A stretch of DNA of 48,593 nt from Tubiluchus corallicola (taxonomy: Eukaryota; Priapulida; Priapulimorpha; Priapulimorphida; Tubiluchidae), in the NCBI GenBank assembly GCA_030141605.1, contig JAQGDQ010000110.1:565768-614360 (forward strand), given 5' to 3'. Positions 12,193-24,842 of the stretch are shown here, in pieces. The translations under genes and the position numbers were made by a program. How positions within the stretch are numbered: position 1 is the first letter of the stretch; the number at the start of each line of letters is the position of its first letter. The notes beneath the pieces are model-generated. The model made no database searches. It had not been told where the DNA came from and saw only the letters and a list, made by a program, of their open reading frames with translations.

Positions 12193-14331
12193 ATTAAAGA
12201 CAAGTGAAATAAATAATTGTAAAACAGAACCGGCACTTCCCAGGCCCACACATATGAATTAAAAGAAATCCCCCAATTTGCTACTTACGTCTACATGTAC
12301 AGCATATAATACAACATTCTGTCTGCCCGTCATTAATTTGACGAAAGAAAGTTGTGTAAGAAATAATTTGATTGATTAGGATCACTATAGAGTTGAATTA
12401 GTACCCAGTGTCGACAAAACGTCTAACTTGTTTTGAGAAGAACGGCAGCAACTATTATGCAAATTAAGGCAAAAAAATGAAAATGCGTTTTAAAATGTAA
12501 AAAAAGTTGTAGATATGATATACTAGTAAATGTGCAGAAAAACACACCTCACAGCTAATATTGTAATTATTTGCAGATGTCTCAAACATTTAACAGTACG
12601 TTGTTAACAATAATTTTATTTACCATAAAAACTACAATTTAGTGAGAAGAATTGCAACTACATATCAAAGACAGAGGTAAATCTAACGATATTTTCAGAG
12701 TGAAATCAACAGTGTAAATTTGTGTCACTGTATCTGAATTAGTTGAACTCAATTATCTGTTTGCAATTACACACAAAGATAGCAGCACATACTGAGCCTA
12801 AAAACAAGAGCGACAGCACTAGTTGTTGGCTAAGTCTAAAAAATGTGCTTTAATAACAATGTTACAAAAAATGTGCTTTAATAACAATGTTACATCACAT
12901 CTGAATCAGCTTGACTGAATTATTCGCTTACAATTATACATAAGATAACGGCACACACTGAGCCAAAAAATAAGCGAGAGCATTAGGTACCAGTGGTCAA
13001 GTCTCAAAAAAGATGCCTTAATGGCAAATGTTAGTTTTTGCCTGCTTGAGAGTTCTGTAAGAAACAAGGGCTATAAAATCATGACACAACTATTGCATAA
13101 TTAAAAATCAACATTTTAGTTAACATAATTAAAACGTTTTTGTAAATCAACAACATGACAGAAGCAATAGCATAGCTGCAGCAAGAAAAGCACAACCTTC
13201 TATAATTATAAAATAAAATAGGTTCCAAGAGACACATTGTAAACGAAACAAAGTAACCTGCCACGAATGTTAAACAATATAAATTTTTGGGCACTTGCCT
13301 GCCTACTTTCATGTAAAGCAAATGAAATTACAGTATCATAACTGTTTCATGCACGTACAAATTTAACCCATACAAGCATCACTGGAACAGTGCTAAGACC
13401 TCACCTAGCGTAATACTCTGCAAAAGTTACTCGGGATCAGTACTACAAATGCCACATATTAAACGAACCAACTGGCTAACAATTACCATACCTCTATTAA
13501 ATGATAGTGAAAATGCGAAACATCCTATACCTACCTCATAAACATGGTCCCAAAATATAAGATAAACATCACAGTACATCAGTAAACAGTTTGATATAAG
13601 GCTAAGAAAATAAAGCAAAGGTAAGTATGAAACTATTGCATTTCGAATGTACAGGACTAGAGGTGAATCACAAAAGCAACTTTACAGCTGTCCCAATATT
13701 AAAGAAGTGAATTTTTTGATGCAAGTGCCCAATTAACATTTAACAAAATTTACCCGCCTATTTCTCAAAGACTAGTTAGCATTGAATCAAAGGGCAACAC
13801 CGGACATTGTTTGCAAAGCTGTGCAAGAAAGACAGAAGCCCTAGCTACCAGTTGTTCTTTAAGGTTATTTAATTTTGATTTTATCAAAGCGGCTTGCTTT
13901 TCAATGGCTCATTTCTATCTACAAAGGCATACATTGTTGATCGTGCATGCATTATAAGGTAACTAAAAGTATGATTGCTGAGATGTGGCTACAAATCTAT
14001 TTATACCCTTGAGAATGATTGCAACATGATTGGAAAAGCTGAGACAAGCTTAAACTGCTCAACATTAAATTTTAAGCATTATTTTGGCACACCTAGCGTG
14101 TGTACAGAAATTTCTGCCCAATTGCATATTAATAAATATTGCCTGACACGATGAAGTTACCTTTCAACTTTAATCTTACTTTTGCTGTAGATTTCTATAT
14201 TGATTTTAATCAGCTAGACAAATGCTAATTTTTCCATATATCTGGTATCAATGAAAAACTACTTTAAGCAAATGACGTTCTCGAATAGGTGGATTTAATT
14301 TGGGTGTGTTGTTCTACACGCTTTTATGTCG
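12193..14331. other. Cytochrome b5 3' UTR and intergenic DNA
   Basis: The region follows the cytochrome b5 stop codon (14332-14334, minus). A minus-strand AATAAA near 12616-12621 is one candidate poly(A) signal. Part of the region is tandemly duplicated (listed separately). No open frame resembles a known protein. Confidence 0.4.
12731..13034. repeat. Diverged tandem duplication, about 135-bp units
   Basis: The segment 12731-12865 recurs at about 12899-13034 with substitutions; both run TCTGAATTAG/TCTGAATCAG ... ACTGAGCC ... AAGTCT. A nearly perfect 28-bp repeat (AAAAAATGTGCTTTAATAAC...) lies between them at about 12837-12893. Confidence 0.75.
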
Positions 14332-17300
14332 TTATTTGCCGCTGTTGATGTAATACCGGTACAGCATGGCAACGGTGAAGGCTATCACTGCAGGCAGCAA
14401 CCACTTCGTAAAAGAACTAGACAACAAAAAAGAAATTGATCATTTATGTTCCAAAATGTGACATGCATATTTTGAAGTTTTAATAAACAAAAAAAAGAAA
14501 ACACTAGTTAGACTATTAAAGATATTAAAAGATAAATATTGCAGATAATCCAGCAGCAAAATTGTATTTCATTTTAGTCTTTACCATACAATATTGTGTT
14601 ATCATTACACTGGCAACAAATCGTTAAATTAAATCACGCTTTCAACTCAGAAATTTCTCTAAACATAGACGTTACATTTAGAATAAACATTCAATTACAA
14701 TAGGCGCCGCTTAATAGACTCACTTTAGGACCGAAGTGTTTTACCCAATTAACCGATGGGTGTATTACTGGTATGCAAGTATGAGTCATCAGCTTAGTAT
14801 GCACTGCAAAGGCTCTTAATGAATTTTAGAAACGAAGTAATGCCTAAACTCCTTCGCAGTTAAAAATTAAAAAAAATATTTTAAAATATTAATTCATCTA
14901 AGTGAATTAGCAATAAGCTAAAAAGTATACTTTTCTAAATCACGCAAGTCTATTTGCAAAAATTTTAAAAAATTCTTCTAAGTCGGCTGCTTCATTTTTT
15001 TGCGAAGATGTTGGCTCACATAATTATAAAAATGTTGAAAATCTGTTGCTGTGTGATGCATGTATTCTCATAAAACATTTAGCGCTTGGCAGGCTTGAGC
15101 TGCAGTTCGTGGTGCACTTCACAATCTTTTCCTGTGCGTCACCGCTTAGATGCTAGTTTCTCATTTTGGCTTGCTGACTCCTCAATTTCTGATTGTGTTT
15201 CAAAAATTCTGCCGAGAGTACAGGGAATACTGGCTTATTACTGTACCTACATCTTTGACTGTTAACTCATCAAGCGTGAAAGTGTGAAACGAGAGCTTCA
15301 AACGGAAACCACTAGACATGTGATTAAATGTTTAACTTCCAGAAATTCTTGGATAACGTTTTAAGCAAAACCGCTATGCTAGTGTATTAGCGCATGATAA
15401 ATGTACCTGCTTATAAACAAAATGCTACTTAACATGAATGTTTCTACATATATAATGCACAAAAGGGAAGTGAAGATGACATAAAAGTAGGAAAGGCTGT
15501 TTGTGCACATACAAATATCTTATTTTAAGTAGGTGAAAGAAAAATATTGAGTCAATTATGTGGAGTTATTTGAGTCAATTACCGACATTTTCATGTACAT
15601 TTGAATAGAAGGGGCCCATATCAGGCGTTTCTGAGTCAATTAAACGATTGAGTCTATTAACCATGAGTCTATTAAGCGGAAACCTACTGTACCGTTAAAA
15701 GATAATTTAATAAAAGCATGGTTACAAAACACATCCTAAGAGCAAGAAAATTTTAGTTAATACAGCTACGATTCATCAGTATTCATCTAGTTTTCAGTAC
15801 TTTAGCTCTTGTGAAAATTGCAGGAAAATAAATTTAAACTGATACTTACAATTTCTCTGGCGGCTCAGATTCCGTGTATGCACTCTTTACCTGTCAAACA
15901 AAAATGGAATTAATGGTAACAGGGCAATGCTAAACTGTTTTGCGGTTCTCTCATTCTACAACTACTTATCTCACGGGCTAAGAAGACAGGTATCTTGGGC
16001 TTTATGTAATTGGCTATTTTTTCTATGCATAATGAGAAAATAAGACTTATATAATGTTATATTGCAAACAAAACAACAGACTAATGAACTGCTGAACCCG
16101 CAATAGATCGTTCACCTCATCTCATGGGCTAAGACAGGTATCTTGGGCTTTATGTAATTGGCTATTTTTTCTATGCATAATAAGAAAATAAGACTTATAT
16201 GATGTTATATTGCAAACAAAAAACAGACTAATAAGCTGCTGAACCCGCAATAGATCATTCACATGTGGGTTCAAGAAGTATAAAAAGCTAACAAAATAAA
16301 CAGAATATACAAGAGAAGAGGCAAAGTGTTGAAACAGCTTAAATCGCATTCACTACCACATACTGACCTACTCTTGTTGTAAATTTCAGGGACTAATATA
16401 AGTAATGTATCACATTAGCAATTAAAAAAACGGCAACATTTTTTTGTTTACATCAACTGCAGCCAGAGTTGTATAGTAAGATATTTGTCACCATTTGTAT
16501 TAAGATCAGTTACAGATTTGAACGTGAAAGAGAAACAGTTAGCAACTCACCGGGAAATCTTTTTCAGGTCGATCCTCCTGAAGCAAAAAGAGTAAATTGT
16601 AAAGACATACTTAGGTAGCCACTAACCATATATACAGACATGAATTATTTCTGTCTAATAACAAAGCATTGTTGTGGTAGGACCAGAATCTTATTCATTA
16701 TCAAAAAAGTAGCAGTCACTGTAGTTTAATTATGTTCACTATGGCAGATTGATCAGCAGAGACTGAAATTCTCAAAAGCAATTTGCTTGGCCATAACTCC
16801 TTCTCAGACCCGGAAACAGGCTCAAAGTTGCTTAAGTTCAGAGGCTAAAACACACCATTACCACCTAACTGTTTACCTCGCTACTTTATCAAAATGATTC
16901 AAATCTAATTTGACTCGCATGTGTACTAAACTTACAAAAATCATAAACAAGATTTCTTAACATGTTTTTCAAAGACTAACTAGCGGCTAGGGTAAATGTC
17001 TCAACAAAATGAATACACTTATTTGCTAATCAAGCGAGGATCAATCATGAAAATCACTAAAATAAAAAAAACATTCTCAAAAATAGAAAAAAGGGACAGT
17101 GGCACAAAAAGGAAAAAGAAAGACGTAGTGCGAGAGAGAGAAAGGCGAAAGAGGAGTGACAGAGAGAGAGAGATTGAGAAAGAGAAGATATTCTAAATTG
17201 AACTAAGTATTTATAAGGAATTATTTTTCTTGCATTCTTGACTACTGACCTCTGCTAGATCACCTATATAATAACTTTTCATCAAGTCTCTAGCATCAGT

Positions 17301-20300
17301 GGAATGTCCAACATCCTCAAAATTTTCAGTCGCATTTTTGCCTGAGAAAGAAAAGTTTCAAAGATATTACAGATTAACATTAGGCTTTGAATGAAAATCA
17401 CATTTGCTGGGAAAACTACAATGAAATGTATAGCAAGCGAGGTATTGTTTAGATTTGGATAGGCAATACAGCGCACAGCCTTATATAAGTGAACATCCTA
17501 GCATTCATTGATGATTTCACTGATGAAATATGTCAATCTATTTTGACACACAAAAAATATGCAGTGATTTTTTGTTTTGAATATTTTAAGATTTTGCATT
17601 TAGATAGATATTTCCAGGAAAAAGATTTTCACACACAACAATATATAAAATTCACAAGGCAGACCCCACGGACATGCTCACTGCAGTGCGTTTGCACTAT
17701 TTGAAAGTCCTTTCATATTATGTACCGACTTCAGTGTAAAAATTATAATTACAAATTAAAGAAATACATACATAATAATTGTGATGCAAAAAACAATCGG
17801 GATAAATTACTGGCACCTGCTATAGTGGTCACACGACCTTTGTTTTTCTCACCTATCAGAAAATTTTTTACTAATCAAACAAGCCATATACCTCCTTGTT
17901 CTATTAGCACTTCTTCGCCTCCTGGGTGCTAAAACAAAAAAGTAATTTAAAATTACTATTTGTTAAGATGTGTTTAAATAACTTTTATTACATAAACTGT
18001 AATTATAGCAAACAATTGTGCTGCAGTTATGCAGTAGAAAACTAACTGCATTAAAAAAGGAAATGTTATTATGAGATGTTTCGCAACTACAAAATTAAAA
18101 ATTTAGGTGAGAGCTATGCCAGAAACAAAACACTGTGAGGGAAATTTGTTAAACAAACAGGAACAGTTCCGTTCAGGAAAATCTTACAATGTTTTACTGT
18201 TCTTCTCACTCACATATCACAGCGAGTTGCCCTCATCCTAGTGAAACTGTACCACCTCCAAATACTCGAACAAATTCTAGAACGCTAAATCTGAGTTCTC
18301 ATACAAATGCAAAATTGAAACTAGGACACTATTTGACAAATCTGATGGTAATAAATACCTTGGTAAAACATTGAAGACTAGACTCTATTGACCAAATTAT
18401 ATTGCTTATTTTTTCTACTTTTAAAAGAAATGTAGCTAGCTAGCAGTTCTATAGTACAAGTAGGAATGACCTAGCATGCCTACTGCTGTTATGTTCATAA
18501 GACATTTGTATCAAAGACTGAAATAAAATGCTGAAAAGAGGCAATCATCTCACTATGTTCCATGCCCAATGAACCATACAATGCCTAAATTGGTGTTTTA
18601 AAAAAAATGCCAGCCTAACTACCAAGTAAGCTTAAGAATGTTCAGCAACATGTTTCATTTGGATTATCACCAATTTCACAGATTAAAATACTTCATATAT
18701 GCAACAAAGAGATTGCTAAGCCTGCACATTCAACAATACTTCAAAACTGAATCAATCAAGCAGGGACAAACAGCAACTCGTGTTTTAATTAACCCCGGCA
18801 AAAAACAATGACAAATAAAATCATTCCCATTCATCATGAGTAACGACAAAAGCTCAAGTGTAACAGTTCACATTTGGTACTCATGTAGTTATTTAAATAT
18901 TGCAGTTCAAATACATGGCAGTATTGACGTGTCAGTACAGCAAAACACTCAAATAGTACTGATAATTTTGTGTGACTAAGAGCTATTTTGAGATTTGCTT
19001 CTACACTTAAAACAAAAACTATTTATGTAAGACGTCACAAGTACATATATAACCAAATGAAAAGTCAAACTTGTTGCAAGAACTAAAAGTAATTTATGCT
19101 TAGCAAAACACGCTACGGTGTAATCTTAATAAAATGTTCGTTATAATAAATTCAGATTTTAGTAATGGTTATAGCCCTACAGAGTCTAGACATTTCAGGT
19201 GGAGGTTCCATAGTCCACACCCATCTAAACACTTAGCTCTCATACCCTTGCGCGATCAAGGCCTTACACTAGCAGTTAAACATGAACCTTGAACTGTTGA
19301 ACAACTGCAGTAACTATTGCCTTGCATAATTCAGATTATGTGCAACCTGTTTAGCAGAAATATGCCTGACCATCCCAGTGTAATACCTCAGAGCTTCTTT
19401 CAGTTACAATATTAAAGACAGCTTTGCCACTGTACAAAAAAAATCGCTAAAACAAAAACCAATGTGACTTGTACTAACTAGATTTAAATTTTCCCTGCAA
19501 GTTAAAGTTCTTTTATATTCATAAAGAAGCCTTTTGTATGGAACCGTCAGCTAATTCACAAGTTCACAGATGTGAAAATGTATTTATAAATTAACGATCA
19601 TTAATGTTAAAGCTTGGGTTATTTAAAGAAATAAAAGTTTTAATTAAACAGTCACTGCTAAAAAGAATATGGTAAACCATTTTGAAGACTATGTTTTGAA
19701 CTGAGGCTAATCAGATTTTGCGACTACTAATTTGAATAATGAACATTTTTTTGCCATTTGTAATTGCTCTCTCATCTCTTTGTCGGTTTTGCCTGACTTG
19801 TATAACAATGTGCGCAATCCAATTTCACAACTTGATCATTGCAATGTAACATGTTGTATATGTACATAGCATAAGTGTTATCACTTTGGTATTATTATAA
19901 GAAAAAATTTGTATTATTACAAAAAAATCTTAAAGTAAACTTCATTAATTTAATCAAGTCAGGCCTTCATTAATAATTCAAAAGCAGGCCTTGCAGTGCA
20001 CAACTCCTAGGTATTGTCGATTTATGAACATAAATAATTGACCATGCAGCTTCACTTGACACAGTCTATTTAGATTTTGCAAAGGCATTTGATTCAGTTT
20101 CTCACAAAGAAAAATCTTAGCAAAGTTATACGCCCGACGCAGCAGAAAATACAACTTCTCATTAGACAATGTGAAGAAATTCAGTAAAATTGACTGTCAA
20201 GAACTACACACAAATTGCACAACTACAAACTGATTTGAACAAACTTACAAGAATGGACAAACGTTTGGCAAGTTGAGGTTTAATATAGACAAATGTGATG

Positions 20301-23300
20301 TGATGCATGTAGGTTACCATAATATAAGTTATGTATAATGATGGAGAACCAATTGACTTAAATGAAACGGAACGTGAGGATTTAGGAATCACATTGATAG
20401 TGACAGTAAACTGAAATTCGATGAGCAGTCTGAAGCAGTAGCCAGCAAGAGAAAACAGAATAGTCTTGGGTTGCCAGACGTCCCTGATACAAGTCCCATA
20501 TTTGATAATTTCGTCTCTTGCCCCTTGATGACCTTTCAGGAACACCCAAATGTCCCGTATTTAGTTCATTTTCAAATTTCATAATGAAAATACATTTTTA
20601 CTACCTTCTTACATTTCTTAGTTGTAACTTTATAAGTAATTAGTAATACCTTCTTTTCTCAGATTCTCTTGATGAAAATAACCCAAATGTAATGATGACA
20701 CTATGTAGCTAGTGCTGCTAGAAGTTTACACAAAACTGACGTATTTGCTGCCTAATTTTCAAAATTATTTTCCTTTCATTTTTATATTGTCTCTACTGAA
20801 TAAGAATTTTGCAATGATTTCACTTTCTCAGAATTTCTTTTACTTATCTATATTAAATAATAATAATATCTTTCTGCTGTCAGTATTAAATAAATTATTG
20901 TACTTTTGTTTTCCAGATAACCCATTGAAATCCTTGCTTTATGTTTTTAACTTATCTCTCTACTTTTATGTAACATTTTTCTAACAGATATAACAGATCA
21001 CCTCCCAATTTTTCTAATTATTGATCTCAAAATTGAAACATACAGTAAGGAATACGTGCGCAAACATATTTATAATGTTCATATAAAAAACAAAATTATC
21101 CAAGATTTAAATCAATGTGACTGGTCAGATTTATATTCTGCAACTAATACTGAAGACGCATACAATTTATTTCATACTAAGCTTTCTGATATTTATAACA
21201 AACATATTAAACTACAGAAAAGCAATAACAATCATCAAGTAGCAAAAAAACCTTGGATCACTACAGCACTTTTAGTAAGTGTTAAGCGGAAAAATAAAAT
21301 GTATCGTTCTCTGGTGAACAAGACAAATAATGACGTATCTGAAGTAGAATACAAACGATATAGAAATGAACTTAATACAGTTATAAAAGCATCAAAATGT
21401 CAGTATTATAGGGATAGATTGATGACAGTTAAAGATAACATAAAAAAGACATGGGATACAATGAAAGAAATTATGCATAAAGAAAGACAAAATCGACCCA
21501 TTACGTTGTTCATAAACAATAAATTAATTAAAAATAATGTAGAGGTGGCAAATGCTTTTAATGATTACTTTGCCAATATTGGACCAATGTTATCAGAACA
21601 AATTGAAAACACAAACATAAATCCATGTACATATCTTAAAGGTACCTACCGACAAAGCTTTTTTATTAGTGCAGTAACAGAAAATGATATAATAAATACT
21701 TGTAAATCGTTTAATCGGAATAAAGGTCCTGGTAAGGACAAAATGTTACCTAAAGTCGTAATAGACACGATTGACTACATCTCTAAACCTTTGCAATATT
21801 TAATTAATTTATCTTTTCTTACAGGTGAAATACCAACGAAATTGAAAGAATCAATTATTGTTCCTTTGTTTAAATCAGATGATCCCATGTCTCTGAACAA
21901 TTATAGACCAGTGTCCTTATTGCCTTTTATATCAAAAATATTAGAAAAAGTTTTTTACAATCAGTTATCTCATTATTTAATAAAAAAAAGAATTCTGAGT
22001 AATAAACAATTTGGTTTCAGAAAAGGTAGCTCCACTGAAATGGCCTTAACAAAAATTATAGAAAATATCATTAATACTGTTGAAAAAAATGGCACATCCT
22101 ACGGAGTATTTTGCGACCTATCAAAAGCATTTGATACAGTAAACCATGACATTCTGCTAAATAAGTTGTACTATTACGGTATCAGAGGTTTGCCTCATAT
22201 GTGGCTAAAGAATTATTTAACAGGGCGCACTCAGACAGTAAAATACAATAACGCTTTTTCAGATGTAGCACCAATCAAGTGTGGCGTGCCCCAAGGCTCA
22301 GTCCTTGGGCCACTACTTTTTCTAATTTATATTAATGACATCAAATTTTGTGTTAAAAATCACAATTTATTTCAGTTTGCTGATGATACAAGCATTTTTT
22401 TTAGCTTTCATAAAATAGAAACCAATATTGATTACATAAATACAATTCTACATGATCTAGCTATATGGTTCAAAACAAATAAACTTTCACTAAATTCATC
22501 AAAAACAAAATACATTCTGTTTAGATCCCGAAATAAACCAATTCAGGCGAACCACGATTTAATAATAGACCACAAAAGAATTACACGTGTAAAAGAACTG
22601 AAATTTCTGGGATTAATACTGAATGAGCATCTAGACTGGCGACCACATATATTCATGATCAGATTAAAAATATCAAAAAATATAGGTATCATCTCATATA
22701 TTAAAAACTTTCTGAACACCGAACATCTTCTAACATTATACAACAGTTTAATATTATCATATTTAAATTACTGCACAACATTATGGGGCTTTACTTATAC
22801 TACAAATTTAGAATGCTTAAGAGTTTTACAACGAAAATTTTTACGTGTCATCTTCAAACTAGACAAAAGGAGCACAATTACTACTGCACATTTTAAGCAA
22901 TGTCAAATATTACTTCTGGATGATGTTATTAATTTTAATGGATGTATATACATGTATAGAACCAACAACAACTTATTTCCAACTTTTTTTGAAAATCCAG
23001 TCAAGATAAATGTAAAAAAATACAATACCAGACATAATGAATATATACCAAGACATTGTAGAACAAATATGGCGAAACACTTCATTAGCTATATGGGGCC
23101 AGTCCTATGGAACAGACTAAGCCGCAATTCGAAATGTAGTCACTCCCTTTTAACTTTTAAAAAAACCGTCAGAAAAGAAATATTTCAAAAGTATTAAGAG
23201 TAACACAATTTAATAATGGTAATAACCAGCATTTTTTCCTACAGTAATCTTAATATAACGTGACTATGTTTAACAGGATACCGAACACTTTGTAACCATG

Positions 23301-24156
23301 ATCAGAGTTTTTCTTAGTTCTCGCTCTATTTCATCTTTCATTCACTACTCCCCCCCATTTTTTTTTTAAGAATTCCACATACAGTTTGGCCTGTCAAGCT
23401 ATGCTTTTAGGCTCAAACTGTATGCATCAAAAAATTATTCTGTAATGAAATTTGCACATGTATCCCGCATTCTGTAATTTCTTGATAATACTGCATTTAT
23501 TCATATTTATATTTATATTTACTCAAATGGAAAATTATCTGTATTTTAATGCTAATTGTAAGATGCAATGTGGAAAATGAATAAACTCTCTCTTGAATCT
23601 TGAAAAAAAAAACATATTAGTCCGAGTGTATGAGCATGTATAAATTATATATATATAGTAATATCGAAAGAGATTTTAAGTGTCCTGTATTTCTAATTTT
23701 CTAATTTGGCAGCCCTAGAGTAGTCGGAATGATGAAAAATTCATTTGACTATATGGACACTAACATTGCTTTAAATTACATTGTTTAAATTGCTATTATA
23801 CATTGCATTAGTTAGTATGAAACTGGAATATGGTAATGTAGTGAGGCTTCCATTTTACAGGAAGAGCATCAATTTACTAGAAAATGTACAGAGTTGAGCA
23901 ACAAAGATGGTATACAACATATAAACGTTTGAGTAAAACGATGCTGACACTGAAGCTGCCTAGTTTAACATGGGCATAGGTTCAGAGGTGATATGACAAA
24001 GCATACGCGATAACTCACCTCATCGATAAATTTTGTTACGTCATACACTTTATTGTGAATAACAACCCATAATGATTTTGCTGATTTGTGCGTTTCTATT
24101 TCACTTAATCGAAACTGTTTTGCCGTTTTTTCAGTATCTTTTGTTTCTTCGGCCAT
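14332..24156 (-). CDS. Cytochrome b5, tail-anchored (complete, six exons)
   Basis: This is a small haem protein that delivers electrons to ER desaturases and P450s. Exons (minus): 24019-24156, 17892-17928, 17250-17341, 16551-16577, 15850-15890, 14332-14416. They total 420 bp, 139 residues plus stop. All boundaries are GT-AG and phases agree. The protein starts [10 protein letters not shown] and has [17 protein letters not shown], then HPGGEE (first haem-ligand His; exon 2), then [11 protein letters not shown] (second haem-ligand His; exon 3) and YYIGDL. The final exon gives the hydrophobic tail [18 protein letters not shown] and ends INSGK, so it inserts post-translationally in the ER or outer mitochondrial membrane. 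Length matches the animal family (about 134-140). Intron 1 (17929-24018) is swollen by nested transposons, intron 5 by a pogo-like element. Confidence 0.96.
14698..15689 (+). mobile_element. pogo/mariner-like non-autonomous element, copy 1 (992 bp)
   Basis: The left end is CAATAGGCGCCGCTTAATAG and the right end, reverse-complemented, is CAGTAGGTTTCCGCTTAATAG. TA dinucleotides flank both sides (14696-14697 and 15690-15691), the target site of Tc1/mariner/pogo elements. Subterminal TTAATAGACTCA and TTGACTCAA motifs are repeated near each end. No intact transposase is seen. It lies in cytochrome b5 intron 5. A second copy in opposite orientation is at 26041-27000. Confidence 0.8.
15968..16262. 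repeat. Tandem duplication of about 145 bp
   Basis: Unit 1 (15968-16115) and unit 2 (16119-16262) share nearly all bases, including CAGGTATCTTGGGCTTTATG and CTGCTGAACCCGCAATAGAT. They lie in cytochrome b5 intron 4, close to the short exon 5. Confidence 0.9.
17929..20057 (-). other. Cytochrome b5 intron 1, exon-2-proximal part
   Basis: Long AT-rich intron segment. I recognise no coding sequence or named repeat until the LINE relic begins near 20058. Confidence 0.55.
20058..20465 (+). pseudogene. Decayed CR1/Jockey-like LINE relic, left part
   Basis: RT fragments are readable across frames: [15 protein letters not shown] (about 20063-20110, motif A), then after an internal loss [13 protein letters not shown] (about 20224-20265), [17 protein letters not shown] (about 20277-20328) and EPIDLNE (about 20345-20367). 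The YADD block is missing. Stops and shifts make it dead. It lies antisense in cytochrome b5 intron 1 and resumes at 23721. Confidence 0.75.
20951..23197 (+). CDS. LINE ORF2 protein fragment: endonuclease tail plus reverse transcriptase
   Basis: This open frame of about 748 codons encodes the target-primed reverse transcriptase of a non-LTR element. It opens with [10 protein letters not shown] (20984-21013), the last catalytic-His region of the APE-type endonuclease, so most of that domain is missing. RT blocks follow: [18 protein letters not shown] (about 21899-21952), [14 protein letters not shown] (22006-22050), [16 protein letters not shown] (22110-22160, motif A), [19 protein letters not shown] (22283-22340) and FADDTSIFF (22375-22402, FADD catalytic pair), then LKFLGLIL. 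The C-terminal region ends [10 protein letters not shown]...F+KTVRKEI. No stop or shift interrupts it, so it is much younger than the surrounding relic. The 5' truncation means it has no start codon of its own and is probably not mobile. Confidence 0.9.
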   Translation, partial: LISLLLCNIFLTDITDHLPIFLIIDLKIETYSKEYVRKHIYNVHIKNKIIQDLNQCDWSDLYSATNTEDAYNLFHTKLSDIYNKHIKLQKSNNNHQVAKKPWITTALLVSVKRKNKMYRSLVNKTNNDVSEVEYKRYRNELNTVIKASKCQYYRDRLMTVKDNIKKTWDTMKEIMHKERQNRPITLFINNKLIKNNVEVANAFNDYFANIGPMLSEQIENTNINPCTYLKGTYRQSFFISAVTENDIINTCKSFNRNKGPGKDKMLPKVVIDTIDYISKPLQYLINLSFLTGEIPTKLKESIIVPLFKSDDPMSLNNYRPVSLLPFISKILEKVFYNQLSHYLIKKRILSNKQFGFRKGSSTEMALTKIIENIINTVEKNGTSYGVFCDLSKAFDTVNHDILLNKLYYYGIRGLPHMWLKNYLTGRTQTVKYNNAFSDVAPIKCGVPQGSVLGPLLFLIYINDIKFCVKNHNLFQFADDTSIFFSFHKIETNIDYINTILHDLAIWFKTNKLSLNSSKTKYILFRSRNKPIQANHDLIIDHKRITRVKELKFLGLILNEHLDWRPHIFMIRLKISKNIGIISYIKNFLNTEHLLTLYNSLILSYLNYCTTLWGFTYTTNLECLRVLQRKFLRVIFKLDKRSTITTAHFKQCQILLLDDVINFNGCIYMYRTNNNLFPTFFENPVKINVKKYNTRHNEYIPRHCRTNMAKHFISYMGPVLWNRLSRNSKCSHSLLTFKKTVRKEIFQKY
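20951..23612 (+). mobile_element. Young 5'-truncated CR1/Jockey-like LINE
   Basis: The copy begins inside the endonuclease domain, runs through a complete RT and ends with a 3' UTR of about 400 bp and an A-run at about 23603-23612. AATAAACTCTCTCTTGAATC precedes the A-run. The exact 5' junction and target duplication are not resolved. It is nested inside the TIR block at 20466-23720. Confidence 0.85.
23721..23998 (+). pseudogene. Decayed CR1/Jockey-like LINE relic, right part
   Basis: This continues the relic at 20058-20465. Readable pieces are [13 protein letters not shown] (about 23728-23765), KLEYGNVV (about 23821-23845), [13 protein letters not shown] (about 23855-23890), ATKMV and LKLPSL (about 23950-23967), with several in-frame stops. 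It ends about 20 bp from the splice donor of cytochrome b5 exon 1 (24019). Confidence 0.75.
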
Positions 24157-24842
24157 TTTCGCGATTTTTACAGTTACGAAATTCCTACACCTGATTAAAA
24201 GCGCTTAATTCTAAAATAACCTTCAAAATTCACTTTCACTCAGCAATGTCAGCAAAGCACAATCGGACAACACAGTACAGTACACCAGTACAGCATGGAT
24301 GTAGTCGCTAGCTCTACCGCAAGTTCCAACCGCCATCTATCGAAGAGCTTTGTACTCATCTTCTATTTTTTATAGGACAATAATGTTTTTTACCAGCATA
24401 AGTTACATAACCAGCTCACTATTGTGGAACAAGGCTACATAATCATGTAAGTAAGTTTATCATGTCTAATTGTAACTAAAATTTTGTAAAACCTCAATAA
24501 ATGAAACAATCCAATCAAAGTCACTTGCTTCCTTTATCATCTAGACATTATTTTGTCTCTCAAAATGTGATTTTCTAAGCTAAACTTACTTTTAAAACTA
24601 CACGTATAACATGGAATAACTTTAAAAAATAAATAATAGTTTACTTGAGGTGCTTGCACAGTTTTATTTAGTTATTGCTAAGTTATAATAGCAGAAGCTG
24701 AGAAATTGTGAAAAACGAAATTTAACATAAAATATGTATATTTCATGCAGGTTTCACTTATTACCTAAAAGGACAACTACAGTTTACTGTACTGTAACAA
24801 CACACACAATAATGTTCTGCCTGTATGATCTACTTCAGCAAG
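24157..24842. other. Upstream region of cytochrome b5
   Basis: This holds the 5' UTR and presumably the promoter of the cytochrome b5 gene (minus). GCCATTTTCGCG lies at the start codon. I see no TATA box. The distal part is AT-rich with no gene. Confidence 0.4.

Larger units (their letters stand above)
20466..23720. mobile_element. TIR-type insertion splitting the LINE relic
   Basis: TAGTC occurs on both sides (20461-20465 and 23721-23725). Removing the block and one copy joins the relic in frame as [11 protein letters not shown], which fits the CR1-like consensus at this point. The inner ends are partly inverted: TTGGGTTGCCA at the left and, reverse-complemented, TAGGGCTGCCA at the right. 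CCCGTATTT and CCTGTATTT also occur near the two ends, at about 20556 and 23683. This suggests a DNA transposon with imperfect TIRs, later invaded by the LINE at about 20951-23612. The superfamily is not determined. Confidence 0.55.

Noticed and set aside
16996-17196. Lys/Arg/Glu-rich 66-codon frame
   Set aside because: It comes from a purine-rich GAGA-like tract in cytochrome b5 intron 3.
20712-20984. 90-codon hydrophobic frame with a possible acceptor TTTTCTAACAG at its end
   Set aside because: AT-rich low-complexity sequence inside the TIR block; the LINE frame already reads through the end of it in another phase.
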